Assembly (NCBI GenBank): GCA_028015205.1
Contig: CM051516.1
Span: 39,136,230-39,200,229, forward strand
Direction: 5' to 3'
DNA: 64,000 bases
Source of the DNA: Mytilisepta virgata
Lineage: Eukaryota > Mollusca > Bivalvia > Mytilida > Mytilidae
This document shows positions 33,119 to 46,108 of this stretch, piece after piece. The position numbers and the translations under genes were made by a program. The notes beneath the pieces were generated by a model, which was given only the letters and a program-made list of their open reading frames with translations, did no database searches and was not told the DNA's origin. Each line of letters starts with the position of its first letter. The first letter of the stretch is position 1.

Positions 33119-34396
33119 TCGAAACTGCATCCAGTTTCAATTATACCTTGTTTCTAATTTATTTTACAAGATCGTAAATTTATTTTGATAAAATTTCAAA
33201 TATTGAAAGATTTTCAGTTCAGATATCTTCATTCATGTTGAAATATACAGAAAAAAATAGTTTCACAAAACATTAAGTTTTCAATGAATCACCTTCATTT
33301 CTCAGACGAAGAAAAGATTTCTTATTCTACAACCTTTTCTTCACATTTAAAAAATTGGTAATATTTTTAAAATTTTATACATGTACCCGGTACACGTGTA
33401 TTCAATAGTTTTCTTATTTAATGGTGTAGGAAGATTTTCAACACAATGATTCATATTTAAATGTAAAAAATAAATTTTTACAATAAATTTTCAAATGTAA
33501 AAAAATGATTTCAAAAAAAAATTTAAAGAGTTTTTAATGATTATAAAGAAATATCCTCTTTTGCCTTTTTTTGCTCACTTATTTGTTACTTATAATTTAA
33601 CTTTTAATTTGCTGAACAATATTTGTAGTTTCCGAAAACTTTTTATCCACAGTTTAAATTTTCTAACAAGTGGATAATAGACTGAGTATACTTTTTATAA
33701 TATTTTCGGTGTAAAATATATGTTGCTATGGCAGAAACCCATTTAAAACCTTTTGGTATGCAATAATTATTTTTTTTACTTGTAACTGAATTGCACTAAG
33801 CATTAGTGATGTTTTTACCATTTTGTGGAAAATAATAAGAAATAAGACAAATTCAAATGTTAAACTTTTTGAATTGTAGCTATTCAAATTTAAAGATTAC
33901 AATCAATCCTGTCTTGAAAAACAGACTGTGAACACTAACATTTTGTAAGACATCGTTACGTAGGGAATTTCCATATGGGAATGGTTTATCGTTTTGAATC
34001 TGACGTTTTTTGATAAACTTAGAATTAAAATGTCAAGGTTGAAAGTGTGTTGTGAAGCTGACTAATGTTATCAGTTTTTACGAATCAAAGTAAGTCTTCA
34101 CTTGCAAGATATTATGTAGCATGTCATATTAATTTTACCACTGATCTTTTTACTCTTTTAATGATCCTTTTTCTGACTTTAGTCTTTAAGCCATTTTTAT
34201 CAAAAAATGGACAGTACCTACATACATTTTGAAAATTAGCTCCTGCTATAGCTATATCCATATCTTAGAACCTTTGTAGGATGTTTATGGATAAATTGAA
34301 GATGGAGTATGATGCCATTTGAATTATATATAGAACAGATCATGTCATATTGAATTTTCAAGCTGTCATTATACACTTAGCTGTGGTAATTCTTGT
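33119..34396. other. Intronic AT-rich spacer
   Basis: Long A/T runs with no gene, repeat copy or regulatory motif I can support. Confidence 0.5.
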
Positions 34397-36204
34397 TATT
34401 AGCTCACATGACCTGAAAGGTCAAGTGAGCTTTTCTCATCACTTGGGGTCCATCGTCCGTCGTCGTCGTCTTTTAACTTTTACAAAAATCTTCTCCTGGG
34501 CCAAATGTAACCAAACTTGGCGATAAGCATCATTAGGGTATCTAGTTTAAAAAATGCGTCCGATGACCCCACCTGCCAACCAACATGGCCGACATGGCAA
34601 AAAATAGAACATAGGGGTAAACTGAAGTTTTTGTCTTATATCTCAAAAACTAAAGCAATTAGAGCAAAACTGACATGGGGTAAAAATGTTCATCAGGTCA
34701 AGATCTACCTGTCATGAAATTTTCAGACGAATCAGTCAACCCTTTGTTTGGTTATTGCCCCTGAATTGTGAATTTTAAGGAAATTTTGCAGTTTTAGGTT
34801 ATTATCTTGAATATTATTATAGATAAAGACAAATTGTAAACAGCAAAAATGTTCAACAAAGTAAGATCTACAAATAAGTCAACATGACCAAAATCATTGA
34901 TTGACCCCTTATAGGAGGTTTTGCCCTTTAAAGACGGCATTTGGCGTAAACTTTCCTTTAACGATCTTTTCCTCTCAAACCACTGGGCCAATTGAGACCA
35001 AACTTTGGTGGAATGGTCCTTGGGTGGCCCCCTTCCTAAAGTATGTCTGGCATCCCCGACTTCCAACCGACATGGCTGCTGTTACTAAAAATAGAAAAAG
35101 GGGGGGATGAATTTAAAAATCTTCTTCTATGAAACTACAAGGCCAATTGGAACCAAACTTGGCAGTAGTGGTCCTAAGGAGGTTATCTTTCAGAAATATG
35201 TCTGATGACCCGGACTGTTAACCAAGATGGCCACCACAGCTGAACTTAGTTTAACATAGGGCCCTATGGGAAATTCATTGAAAAATCTTCTTGTCTGAAA
35301 CAACTTGACCAATTGGAACCAGACTAGGCAGCAATGGTCCTTAGGAGGTCCTCTTTCAGAAATATATCGGATTTTGTGGACTGTGAACCAAGATGGCCTC
35401 CACAGCCAAACTTAGTTTAACATAGGACCCTATGGAAAATTCACTCAAAAATCTTCTTGTCTGAAACTACTAAGCCAATTAGAACTAGACTTGGTAGCAA
35501 TGGTCCTTAGATGGTCCTCTTTCAGAACTGTGTCCGATGACCCGGACTGTCAACCAAGATGGCTGCCACACCCGAACTTAGTTTAACATAGGGCCCTATG
35601 GGAAAATTCATTGAAAAATCTTCTTGTCTGAAACCAATTAACCAATTTCAACCAGACTTTGTAGCAATTGTCCTTAGGTGGTCCTCTTTCTGAAATGTGT
35701 CTGATTTTGTGGACGGTGAACCGAGATGGCCGCCACAGCCGAACTTAGTTTAACATAGGACCCTATGGGAAATTCACTAAAAAATCTTCTCATCTGAAAC
35801 TACTCAGCCAATTGGAACTAAAGTTGGCAGCATGGGTCCTTAGATGGTCCTCTTTCAGAAATCTGTCTGATCATCTGGAATGTCAACCAAGATGACCACC
35901 ACAGCCGAACTTAGTTTAATATTGGACCCTATAGTAAAATTCATTTAAAAATCTTCTTGTCTGAAACCACTTAACCAGTTGGAACAAGACTTAGCAATAA
36001 TGGTCCTTAGATGGTTCTCTTTTAGAAATGTGTCCATTGACCTGGACTGTCAACCAAGATGGTTGCCACAGCCAAACTTTGTTTAACATAGAACCCCATA
36101 GAAAAACCAGCCAAATTGACTGCAACACTTAAATGTTTAGTCCTGCTCAAGGTGAAAAGTTAAATCCAGATGAGCGATACAGGCTCTAGAGAGCCTCTGG
36201 TATT
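34397..36204 (+). repeat. Complete modular bivalve repeat unit
   Basis: It starts 'tagctcacatgacctgaaaggtcaagtgagc', passes through the 'acaaataagtcaacatgacc' module, then carries about six tandem ~165-bp copies ('aaccaagatggccgccacagccgaacttagtttaacatagg'). It ends 'gatgagcgatacaggctctagagagcctctgg'. The ORFs at 34517-35110 are translations of it. Confidence 0.9.
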
Positions 36205-37635
36205 GTCCAGAGCCCCAGATAATTTTTTTCTTGATCAGCTCAAGCTTTTTGAAAGGGGTGAGTTTTTATCCTCCAAGCAGCAGGTTTAAAGGGGTAAAAT
36301 GAGAAATCAAAGAGTAAAATGCATTTACAAGGTTACCAGATTGAAAAATTTGCATTAAAGCTAAAATTACTGTTGTTCTCACCCACATTAATAAAGTTAA
36401 TTATTAAACCACAGCTTTATGATGATTGTCATGTCAATAATACATCTTATATGTTTAAAATGTGAGTTTGGACGGTTTGATTTTTTTAAACTAAGCACAG
36501 TTATTTAGGAACGAGCATAACTTTTATGGCCCAGAAAATATTTCGTAAGCATATCTGTCCTGTTTAAATTTATTTGGGGCCCTGTGATATAATATGTATA
36601 AAAAACGTATGAAGGGTCATTTAGCTGAGAAAACAGAATATAGCTTTTATGCAGTCTCATGGATCATTGATTGAAATACTTTTGTGTACCTCTTCTGGAT
36701 TTTTATACTCCCACTTTCAGATTGGTGGATATGTTTGTACATCCATTTGTCCATCTGTAAAACTTGTATATGCAACTACTAGTCATTATTCATCTACATG
36801 TTTTGGCATAGTTTGTTCATAATTGGTATTATGGTATTTTAATGGGTTTGATTTGGAATTGTGCCTTTTACTGTTCCAGAGCTATGTCTCTTTAGAAATG
36901 GAAAAAATTGTGCCTGATGCCTTGGACTGTACGTCAACAAAGATGACTACCCCATAAGGACCCTATGGGAAATTTCATCTAAAAATAATGTCTGAGACCA
37001 CTTGGCCAACTGAAACCAGACTTTGTAGCAAATGTCTGTTTCAGAATTGTGTCCATTGACCTGGACTGTCAACCAAGATGGCTGCCACAGCAGAACTTAA
37101 GTAACATAGGACCTTATTTGAAAATTTATTTTAAAATTTTGGCCATTGAACTAGAACCAAAGTTGGCAGCAGGTTGTCCCATTTCAAAAGTATATGTCTA
37201 ATGACCTGGTCTGTCATCCAAGATGGCCGCAAGAGCAGAACTAAGTGTAAACCTATGGAAAAATTCTCTCAAAATTTTATCCGAAGCCATTGAGTTTGAC
37301 AGAAATAAACATGTCAGCATGTGACCTTAGATTGTACTCTTTCAAAAGTTGTATCAAATGACTTGGACAGGCAACAACGATTGCCACCACAGCCAGACTT
37401 AATTTAACATATGTCCTTATTAGCAATTCATCTAAATATCTTCTAGTCTGAAACCACTGAGCCAATTGGACCCAAAAGGCAGCAATGGTCTTTAGGTGGT
37501 CCTCTTTCAGAATTGTGTCTACTAACATGAAATGCTAACCATGCCACTAAAGTAGATCTTTTAACATATAGAAAATTCACTTTAAAACCTTGAAAAATTG
37601 AATCTACTGAGACAGTTGGATCTTAACTAGGTAAT
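36205..37635. repeat. AT-rich spacer with degenerate 165-bp copies (36.89-37.62 kb)
   Basis: 36205-36880 is AT-rich and empty. From 36890 there are decayed copies of the 'ccaagatggccgccac...gaacttaa' module at irregular spacing, leading into the next unit. Confidence 0.6.
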
Positions 37636-38675
37636 TTTTAGCTCACCTGGCCCGAAGGGCCAAGTGAGCTTTTCTCATCACTTGGCGTCCGGCGTCGTCG
37701 TTAAAATTTTACATTTTGAACTTCTTCTAGAGAACCACTGAATGGAATGAAACCAAACATGGCATGAATGTTCCTTATGAGGTGCTGACCAAGTGTTGTT
37801 ACTTTGTAGCCGATCCATCATCCAAGATGGCCGCCAGCGGGGAATTTAGTTTAACATAGGACCCTATGGGAAATGCATATAAATGACTTCTTTTAGAGAA
37901 CCGTTGAATGGAATGAAACCAAACATGGCATGAATGTTCCTTATGAGGTGCTGACCAAGTGTTGTTACTTTGTAGCCGATCCATAATCCAAGATGGCCGC
38001 CAGCAGGGGACTTAGTTTAACATAGAACCCTATGGGAAATGCATACAAATGACTTCTTTTAGTGACCCACTTAATGGAATGAAACCAAACATGGCATGAA
38101 TATTCCTTATGAGGTGCTGACCAAGTGTTGTTACTTTGTAGCTGATCCATCATCCAAGATGGCCACCAGCGGGGAACTTAGTTTAACAAAGGACCCTATG
38201 GGAAATGCATACAAATGACTTCTTTTAGAGAACCACTGAATGGAATGAAACTAAATCTGGCATGAATGAACCCTTATAAGGTGCTGACCAAGTGTTGTTA
38301 CTTTGTAGCCGATCCATCATCCAAGATGGCCGCCAGAGGGGGACTTAGTTTAACTTAGGACGCATACAAATGACTTCTTTTAGAGAACCGTTGAATGGAA
38401 TGAAACCAAACATGGCATGAATGTTCCTTATGAGGTGCTGACCAAGTGTTGTTACTTTGTAGCCGATCCATAATCCAAGATGGCTGCCAGCGGGGGACTT
38501 AGTTTAACATAGAACCCTATGGGAAATGCATACAAATGACTTCTTTTAGTGACCCACTTAATGGAATGAAACCAAACATGGCATGAATATTCCTTATGAA
38601 GTGCTGACCAAGTGTTGTTACTTTGTAGCTGATCCATCATCCAAGATGGCCGCCAGCGGGGAACTTAGTTTAACA

Positions 38676-40061
38676 CAAGACATTGAACCCGCGCGAGCGC
38701 GGAAAAATAAGCATTTTTTTTGTGGTGGCCATGTTGACTATAAAAAGTTGTTGCGGCCATGTCATTCATGGAACAGTGACTCAATATGGATGTTGTAGCA
38801 GGCTTTCCATAAACTTTCCTGTTAAGTAGATGGTATCAACTGATAGTTTCATGTCTATATATGCTGTAGTATTCCAGAAATGGATGTTAATGCAAACTTT
38901 AACCAAAGTCAATGAAGCGTGAAATGTAGGTCAACGTGACCCAATTGTCATATGGCTGTTCGTTACTACCGAAGATGTATCCACTGATGAAGTAGACTGT
39001 ATGCCACGTAGTATTACCAAAATGGTCCTTAAGGTTCCATCAAAGTCAAAATCTATGACGAAAACACAACCACATAAATTGTCAATATTTTTATTGTTAC
39101 AGTTAATTCTGAACTGGAACTTGATGAAAAGCTTTCATTAAATACACATTTCATAATGCATTACATTTTTCCTTCAGAATAAATATGAAAATGAAATTGT
39201 AGATGTAACCATTTCCTTAGTGATGGATGAATTTTTCAAAAGATGCCATGAGTTAGGTAGAGCATATGTTTGGAAAATAATTGTTCCAATTGTTCCATTG
39301 TCATCATGGGCAGGGCATGCGATGCTTAATTTCACAAATATATCCAATAATCAGACGATAAAAGCATTTTTAGTGTGTGGATGCGTGAGCTGTCCACGTT
39401 TATATTTATCAAAGATGTCCGAGATAAATTTCGTCATTAATGATAAAGATGACCATTTGTTAAAAATAGTTTTATCTAGGACTTACAGGGAATTGTATGG
39501 TAGAGATATATTTAGACAGGTCACATGACAAATAATGTAAAAATAGATAATTGTTGGTTTAATCGCTTTGTGCAATGTAAACATCCGAGCAATCCAAAAA
39601 AAAACAACTAAGTTAGGAATTCCTCTGAACTTTACCTTACTTCTTCATATAATCTTGAAAGTTCATAGCCTTTACAGTTAGGAGAAATTGCGTTATTGTA
39701 GAAAAACAATCCTGAATACATGAAGCGGAAACATCCCATTCGAAGGAGAATGTTTTTAATTAGTTTTATTCTTCTTCCGTAATTTCAAACAGAAATACAT
39801 TTAAAATATGTGCATTCTTGTTTATTTAAATCAATGTGTTAAAATGATGCATTCGAGAACCTTCTAAGGGATATGTTGGGAGAATTCATTTACGAAAAGT
39901 GCATACAAATTCCATTTGCACATAAACAAAACTGCAGTTGAAATTTATAAATGCAGATTGTCAAATCCGATAATTACCTTTATAATCTGAACCATACATC
40001 GTTTATTTTGAACCACGCGTTTTGCCGCCTATTCTGCTAATTCGTAAATTTAGTATTATAG
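38676..40061. other. Unique 1.4-kb insert within the repeat array
   Basis: The module consensus 'agtttaaca|taggaccctatggg' is broken here. The insert begins 'caagacattgaacccgcgcgagcgcgg', a CpG-rich inverted motif, and ends 'gtattatag'. I find no terminal inverted repeats and no clear target duplication. It contains the exon-like ORF at 39178-39528. Confidence 0.55.
39178..39528 (+). CDS. Exon-like ORF of unknown function
   Basis: A 'tttttccttcag' acceptor opens a 116-codon frame ending TGA. The first Met is at 39223 (MDEFFKRCHELGRAYVWK). It contains a hydrophobic stretch (IIVPIVPLSSW) and a CGCVSC cysteine cluster. The codons look better than background. It cannot be spliced in phase from exon C (phase 2), so it is not part of the USP-like model as built. 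It may be an inserted retrogene, an alternative terminal exon or chance. Family not recognised. Confidence 0.35.
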   Translation, partial: NKYENEIVDVTISLVMDEFFKRCHELGRAYVWKIIVPIVPLSSWAGHAMLNFTNISNNQTIKAFLVCGCVSCPRLYLSKMSEINFVINDKDDHLLKIVLSRTYRELYGRDIFRQVT

Positions 40062-40612
40062 ATAGGACCCTATGGGAAATGCATACAAATGACTTCTTTT
40101 AGAGAACCACTCAATATAATGAAACTAAATCTGGCATGAATGTTCCTTATGAGGTGCTGACCAAGTGTTGTTACTTTGTAGCCGATCCATCATCCAAGAT
40201 GGCCGCCAGCGGGGGACTAAGTTTAACATTGGACGCTATGGGAAATGCATACAAATGACTTCTTTTAGAGAACCACTGAATGGAATGTAACAAAACATAG
40301 CATGAATGTTCCTTATAAGGTGCTGACCAAGTGTTGTTACTTTGTTGCCGATCCATCATCCAAGATGTTTAGAAGTCTATCAGAAAATTGTAAAAAAAAT
40401 TCTGAATGGTCATAACTTGACCACATATTCAAACATAATAATGATAAGATGTCTTCTGTAGCTATTGTAAGACTACACTAAGATGACCTGTTTTTAATTT
40501 TAAATACTGTGTCAAATTAAACCAATCTTGGTCTCAATCATTATATAATTTTACATAATTTCCAAAATCACATTAGATACAGGTGAGTGACACAGGCTCT
40601 TGAGAGCCTCTA

Positions 40613-41689
40613 GTTTACATGTTCTATTTGAGAATTGTCTGATAAACCAGACTTCCAACCATGATCCTTTTTCATAACTGTGTCTGATGACTCTGACCAC
40701 CCATCAAGATGGCTTCCACTCCTGAACTTACATGATCACAAGACCCATATGGATAATTCACTTAAAAATCTATGCTGAAACTACTGAGCAAAGATCGCAA
40801 ACTTGACAGCAAAATGATATTTATCCTATGACCAAGATTCAACTAAGATGGCCAGCAATGCCTCAAATAGGACTGGACAGGAAAATTAATTTTATTAAGT
40901 CTTCTGTGAAACTTGATCTATTTTAAACAAATTTTGGCAGCAATGGTATTTACATGTAGGTGGTCCAAATTAAAAAAAAATTATCCATTGACCCCAATCA
41001 CCAAGCAAGTAGCCTTTCAGATACTGTTTTTATTCACGTTGATTCACAGATCGAATCATGGGGAGCAATACAGGCTCCTGGAGCAGATTTTTTTCGAATA
41101 ACAGTAAAAATTTTCACATTTTAATTCTTATATAATGGCAGTAGATGGTCAATTTGTTCTCAGATAAATTCTTGGCAATATTTATATATGGTATTTTTTT
41201 AAATACACATTTGGTTTTCATTCCAAATTTATTGGAAGATATGGAATATGTAAAATGTGTTCATGTTTTTCTGGTACAACCACAAATAAATTCTGGATGT
41301 AAATGTATTTTGTTAGTTTGAACAGAAAGGATATAAAAATTCTTATCTTATATACGCTTTACCCATTGTCATTAGAATCCCTGACATATCAATGTTGATC
41401 ACCCACATCAATGTCACTATAATCATGGCACTGAAAAGTGTACAACCTTTGGCGGCATTAATCACATCAATTTTTGTGTCACCTGCGGAACGCATGGTCA
41501 ACACATAGGGATCACTATCTGTCGTCTTGCGTCGTCACACTTTTCTTCTATCCTCAACTACTGCTCAAAGGAATTTGATGAAACTTTCTCTATGCATTAA
41601 CCTTAATGCAAAGGTGTAAATATATATTTCATTTTTAGAAAATTTAAAAAAATTTTTTTGCAAAAATTGCCAGTTTTGCAAAAAAAACT
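40613..41689. repeat. Degenerate modular repeats and spacer
   Basis: 40613-41080 holds decayed 165-bp module words and 'gcaatacaggctcctggagcag'. 41430-41689 is a short copy of the 'gtcacctgcggaacgcatggtcaacacatag' repeat. The interval between them is AT-rich with no gene. Confidence 0.6.
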
Positions 41690-42040
41690 AGAGGCTCTCA
41701 AGAGCCTGTATCGCTCACCTGGATTTAACTTTTCACCTTGAGCAGACCTAAAAATTTAAGTGTTGCAGTCAATTTGGCTGGTTTTTCTATAGGATTCTGT
41801 GTTAAACTAATTTCAGCTGTGGCAGCCATCTTGGTTTAGTCCAGGTCAACGGAAACATTTCTAAAAGAGAACCATCTAAGGACCATTTCTGCTAAGTCTT
41901 GTTCCAACTGGCTAAGCGGTTTCAGACAAGAAGATTTTTAACTGAATTTTTCTATAGGGTCCAATATTTAACAAAGTTCGGTGTGGCAGCCATCTTGGTT
42001 GACAATCCACGTGATCGGACATATTTCTGAAGGAGGATCT

Positions 42041-43164
42041 CCTAAGCAGGGCTCACCACACTTGAAAATAACAGGGAGACTCAGAGTCTCCCTCAGGGTA
42101 GCAACAGGGAGACTTCAGGGCATGACAGGGAGACTTCCAAGTCTACCAGGGAGACTGTGTTTTTTCCCCCAATTTGTCGCCTGTCGAGTAAAGATCTGTT
42201 ATTTTGTGTCTTATAGTATATGCTATACATTCATTTATTGTGTTTTATCCTGTATTGTTTGAGATTTTATCTACATTTACTCCATATCCTTCCATTTTAG
42301 TCATAATCTGAGATTTTGTCTCATGTGCATTTAATCAATATCCTTTGAGAATTTTTCATGATGAGTCCCGGGACTCATCATTTTTCAGAATGGCGAGTCC
42401 CAGCTGATTTTGATGAGTCCCAGTCCCAGGACTCATCACCACTTTTTTAACGTACATTGCTGCATGATTTTGACCATGGTAGGCCTATTGTACTATTGTT
42501 AAAGTTTAATTTAAATCATGTGCTGCCTTTAAATACTGACGAATATAATTTGAAATAAAAAAAATTTTTAAAAATGAAATTATGCAGTGGTGCTCCAAAC
42601 TTGGAAGAAAATTTCTGTTACAGATATGAGCAAAAATATTTGTACCTTTTGATACAACTTATTTATTATTGCCATTTTATTTTTTAATATTTATTTATCT
42701 ATGCTCTACTATTATTTTTTCTCAAACATACTCTTAAAATCTTCCCATTCACCTTGCTTGAACACCTTTCAATACATGTATTGACAAAATTTCCATTTGT
42801 GCATAGATATGTCAAAATCCGCTAAATTTATTTTTAAATAAGGTCTACATATTGTTACCGGTCGGTAAAAAACACCGTGACCAATGAAAAATCACGAGAA
42901 TTCCGATTGCCGCCATTTCATTTTCTAGCTTACTTTTTGTCGTTTCTTTCCCCTTCCTCCAAGAAAACAAAAAATGGCGGCTCGAGATTTTTAATGAAAA
43001 TAACGGTCTTCAGACGCAGCTGATTACGTACGTTGTTCGGAGGCGCCTTACTTAAAAACACAGGGCGACTCATTTGTCGCTCTGGAGCCTATGACAGGGC
43101 GACATTGGCGAGCATTAGGCGACTTAATCGCCCTAATCGCCCAGTTTGGTGAGCCCTGCCTAAG
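42041..43164. mobile_element. hAT-like non-autonomous DNA transposon (1112 bp)
   Basis: The element 42047-43158 begins CAGGGCTCACCA and ends with its exact complement TGGTGAGCCCTG. It interrupts a 165-bp module at 'cctaag', which appears on both sides (42041-42046, 43159-43164). The CAGGG terminus is typical of hAT elements, which usually duplicate 8 bp. The visible duplication is 6 bp, so the class is likely but not certain. There is no transposase. Inside are 'cagggagac' repeats and a 24-bp perfect palindrome. Confidence 0.8.
42358..42381. repeat. 24-bp perfect palindrome
   Basis: ATGATGAGTCCC followed by its exact reverse complement, inside the hAT-like element. Broken copies of 'gatgagtccc' and 'ggactcatc' follow within 70 bp (to 42440). 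Confidence 0.9.
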
Positions 43165-44622
43165 GACCAATGCTGCCAAGTCTGGCTCCAATATGTCAAG
43201 TGGTTTCAGACAAGAAGATTTTTCAATTAATTTTTCCATAGGGCCCTATGTTAAACTAAGTTCTGCTGTGGTGGCCATCTTGGTTGACAGTCTGTGTCGT
43301 CGCACAAAAATTCTGAAAGAGGACCATCTAAGGACCCATTGCTACCAAGTCTAATTCTAATTGACTTAGTGGTTTCAGACGAGAAGATTTTTGAGTGAAT
43401 TTCCCATAGGGTCCTATGTTAAACTAAGTTCTGCTGTGGCGGCCATCTTGGTTTACAGTCCACGAAATTTGACACATTTCTGAAAAAGGACCTCCTAAGG
43501 ACCAATGCCGCCAAGTCCTGCTCCAATATGTCAAGTGGTTTCAGACAACACAATTTTTCAATGAATTTTCCTATAGGGCCTATGTTAAACTAAGTTCAGC
43601 TGTGGCGGCCATCTTGGTTCACAGTCCGGGTCATCAGACACACCTCTCTAAGAGGACCATCTAAGGACCATTGCTGACAAGTCTGGTTCCAATTGGTCAA
43701 GTGGTTTAAGGCAAGAATATTTTTCAATGAATTTTCCCATAGGGCCCTATGTTAAACTAAGTTCGGCTGTGGCGGCCATCTTGGTTAACAGTCCGGGTCA
43801 TTGGACATATTTCTGAAAGAGAACTTCCTAAAAACCATTACTGCCAACTTTGGTTCCAACTGGCCTTGTAGTTTCATATAAGAAGGTTTTTGAAATTCAC
43901 CCCCCCCCCCCCCTTTTTTTTCTATTTTTAGTAACAGCAGCCATGGAAGTCGGGGATGCCAGACATAAGTTTGGAAGGGGGCCAGCCAAGAACCATTCCA
44001 CCAAAGTCTGGTCTCAATTGGCTCAGTGGTTTGAGAGGAAAAGATCTTAAAAGCAAAGTTTACGCTGAATGCCGTCTTTAAAGGGCAAAAACTCCTATAA
44101 GGGGTCAATCAACGAGTTTGGTCATGTTGACTTATTTGTAGATCTTACTTTGTTGAACATTTTTGCTGTTTACAATTTGTCTTTATCTATAATAATATTC
44201 AAGATAATAACCTAAAACTGCAAAATTTCCTTAAAATTAAAAATTCAGGGGCAATAACCCAATAAAGGGTTGACCGATTCGTCTGAAAATTTCATGACAG
44301 GTAGATCTTGACCTGATGAACATTTTTACCCCATGTCAGTTTTGCTCTAATTGCTTTAGTTTTTGAGATACAAGACAAAAACTGCAGTTTACCCCTATGT
44401 TCTATTTTTAGCCATGTCGGCCATGTTGGTTGACAGGCGGGGTCATCGGACACATTTTTTAAACTAGATACCCTAATGATGCTTGTGGCCAAGTTTGGTT
44501 CAATTTGGCCCAGTAGTTTCAGAGGAGAAGATTTTTGTAAAAGTTAACAGACGACGACGACGGACGACGGACGCCAAGTGATGAGAAAAGCTCACTTGAC
44601 CCTTTGGGTCAGGTGAGCTAAA

Positions 44623-45300
44623 AAGGAAGGGGGGGGGGGCAAAACTTCTATCCTCAACTACTCCATAACCGCTCAAAGGAATTTGATTAATCTTTCTCTG
44701 CACAGGTGTGCATATATATTTCATTTTTAGAAAATTTTAAATTTTTTTTTTGTAAAAATTGACATTTTTGAAAAATGGGGGGGGGGGGTCAAAACTTCTA
44801 TCCTCAGCTTCTCCATAGCTCCTCAAAGGAATTTGATGAAACTTTCTCTGTGCATTAACCTTAATGCACAGGTGTGCATATATATTTCATTTTTAGAAAA
44901 TTTTAAATTTTCTTTTGTAAAAATTGACATTTTTGAAAAAAAAAAGGGGGGGGGGGGGGTCAAAACTTCTATCCTCAACTACTCCATAACCTCTCAAAGA
45001 AATTTGATTAAACTTTCTCTGTGCATTAACCTTAATGCACAGGTGTGCATATATATTTCATTTTTAGAAAATTTTAATTTTTTTGTTGTAAAAATTGACA
45101 TTTTAAAAAAAAAAAAAAAAAGGGGGGGTCAAAACTTCTATCCTCAACTTCTCCATAACCGCTCAAAGCAGTTTGATGAAACTTTCTCTGTGCATTAACC
45201 TTAATGCAAAGGTGTGTATATATATTTCATTATTAGAAAATTTTTATATCTTTTGTAAAAATTGATGTCCACAGGTGACACATGTCTTCCTTGGAAGACT
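44623..45300 (+). repeat. Four tandem ~170-bp copies separated by poly-G tracts
   Basis: 'gggggggtcaaaacttctatcctcaactactccataaccgctcaaaggaatttgatgaaactttctctgtgcattaacc' recurs with a period of about 170 bp. Each copy has 'ggtgtgcatatatatttcatttttagaaaatttt' and A-runs before the next G-run. It ends 'ggtgacacatgtcttccttggaagactcacacattttg', the same as at 8175-8215. The 121-codon ORF here is repeat-derived. Confidence 0.9.
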
Positions 45301-46009
45301 CACACATTTTGATATTCCTGTTATTATTTGAACAGTTCTACCAAAAGGTTCTAGTCTCTACACTTTGGAAAGTGAGGCCAAATTTACCAAATTTCATACA
45401 ATTTACTTCATTTGCTCATATTTACTTAAAATTCTACAGTTTTAGACTAAGACAGGGGATAAATTCATTATTTACGTTCATTTTCAAAGATACGGAGATA
45501 TTAACACCGTTAAATACTGTTGTACATGCACACTTCAAAATTCACCTCAGGATGTAATTAGGTACTTTAGGGTTTTAAAATCGCGAAATCTATAGATATG
45601 AACAAAGATAATTAATATATACTGTGGCAGGAGGGGATGAGAATCTAGGAATTAATAATTGGATCTTACATAAGAAACTTAATATCAGGCAGTTCTGTTG
45701 AAGTCTGCATGTAAGGCCTCAGATGGACACTTCTACTGGTATTATAACTTTAAAAGTAGCCAGATATATATTATAATTATCTTTTAGGCTTTACACTCCA
45801 CATAGGAATGATTTTAAAATCTTGATTCAAGTATTTTGGATATCTAAATGTAGTACTGTAATATGGCATTTTTTTTTAATGTTGAACAAGCTGAGAAATT
45901 GTGAAATAAATAAATAATTGGAATAATTTGCAAAATGATCTTAAGAAGGATTTTTTACAGTTCCTGTTGCGATAAATTAGATATTTTTTAAAAATTAAAC
46001 CATTTTCAG
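45301..46009. other. Intron end, no gene seen
   Basis: AT-rich, non-repetitive sequence leading into the acceptor of exon D. Confidence 0.5.
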
Positions 46010-46108
46010 CCTCCAACCACAGGTCAGAGTAAATTCTACAGTATTAGAAAGTATGCTGAGGAATGCGTTCCTTGAAGACACAGGCAGGGTTTTTACTAGA
46101 ACTAATCA
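46010..46108 (+). CDS. USP-like gene, exon D
   Basis: The acceptor is 'aaaccattttcag' and the donor is a perfect CA|GTAAGT. Only one of three frames is open (LQPQVRVNSTVLESMLRNAF then LEDTGRVFTRTNQ). It enters and leaves in phase 2, matching exon C before it and exon E after it. In USPs this corresponds to the stretch between the zinc-binding middle and the strand before the His box. The 99-nt size is typical of an internal exon. Confidence 0.65.

Larger units (their letters stand above)
37636..40612 (+). repeat. Modular repeat unit, variant module, with a 1.4-kb insert
   Basis: It starts 'tagctcacctggcccgaagggccaagtgagct', followed by about six copies of a ~150-180-bp module ('gaatggaatgaaaccaaacatggcatgaatgttcc', 'gatccatcatccaagatggccgccagcgggg'). 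38676-40061 interrupts the array. It ends 'acaggctcttgagagcctctag'. The 62-codon minus-strand ORFs inside are repeat translations. Confidence 0.85.
41690..44622 (-). repeat. Modular bivalve repeat unit, reverse orientation
   Basis: Read on the plus strand it starts 'aactagaggctctcaagagcctgtatcgctcacctgg' and ends 'aagctcacttgaccctttgggtcaggtgagcta', an exact mirror of the other units. It has seven or so ~165-bp modules and the 'gtcatgttgacttatttg' module inverted. A hAT-like element interrupts it at 42047-43158. A 14-C run lies near 43901. Confidence 0.9.

Noticed and set aside
37799..40359. Set of 62-codon minus ORFs (MMDQLQSNNTWSAPHKEYSC type)
   Set aside because: They are repeat-module translations recurring with the array period, not independent genes.
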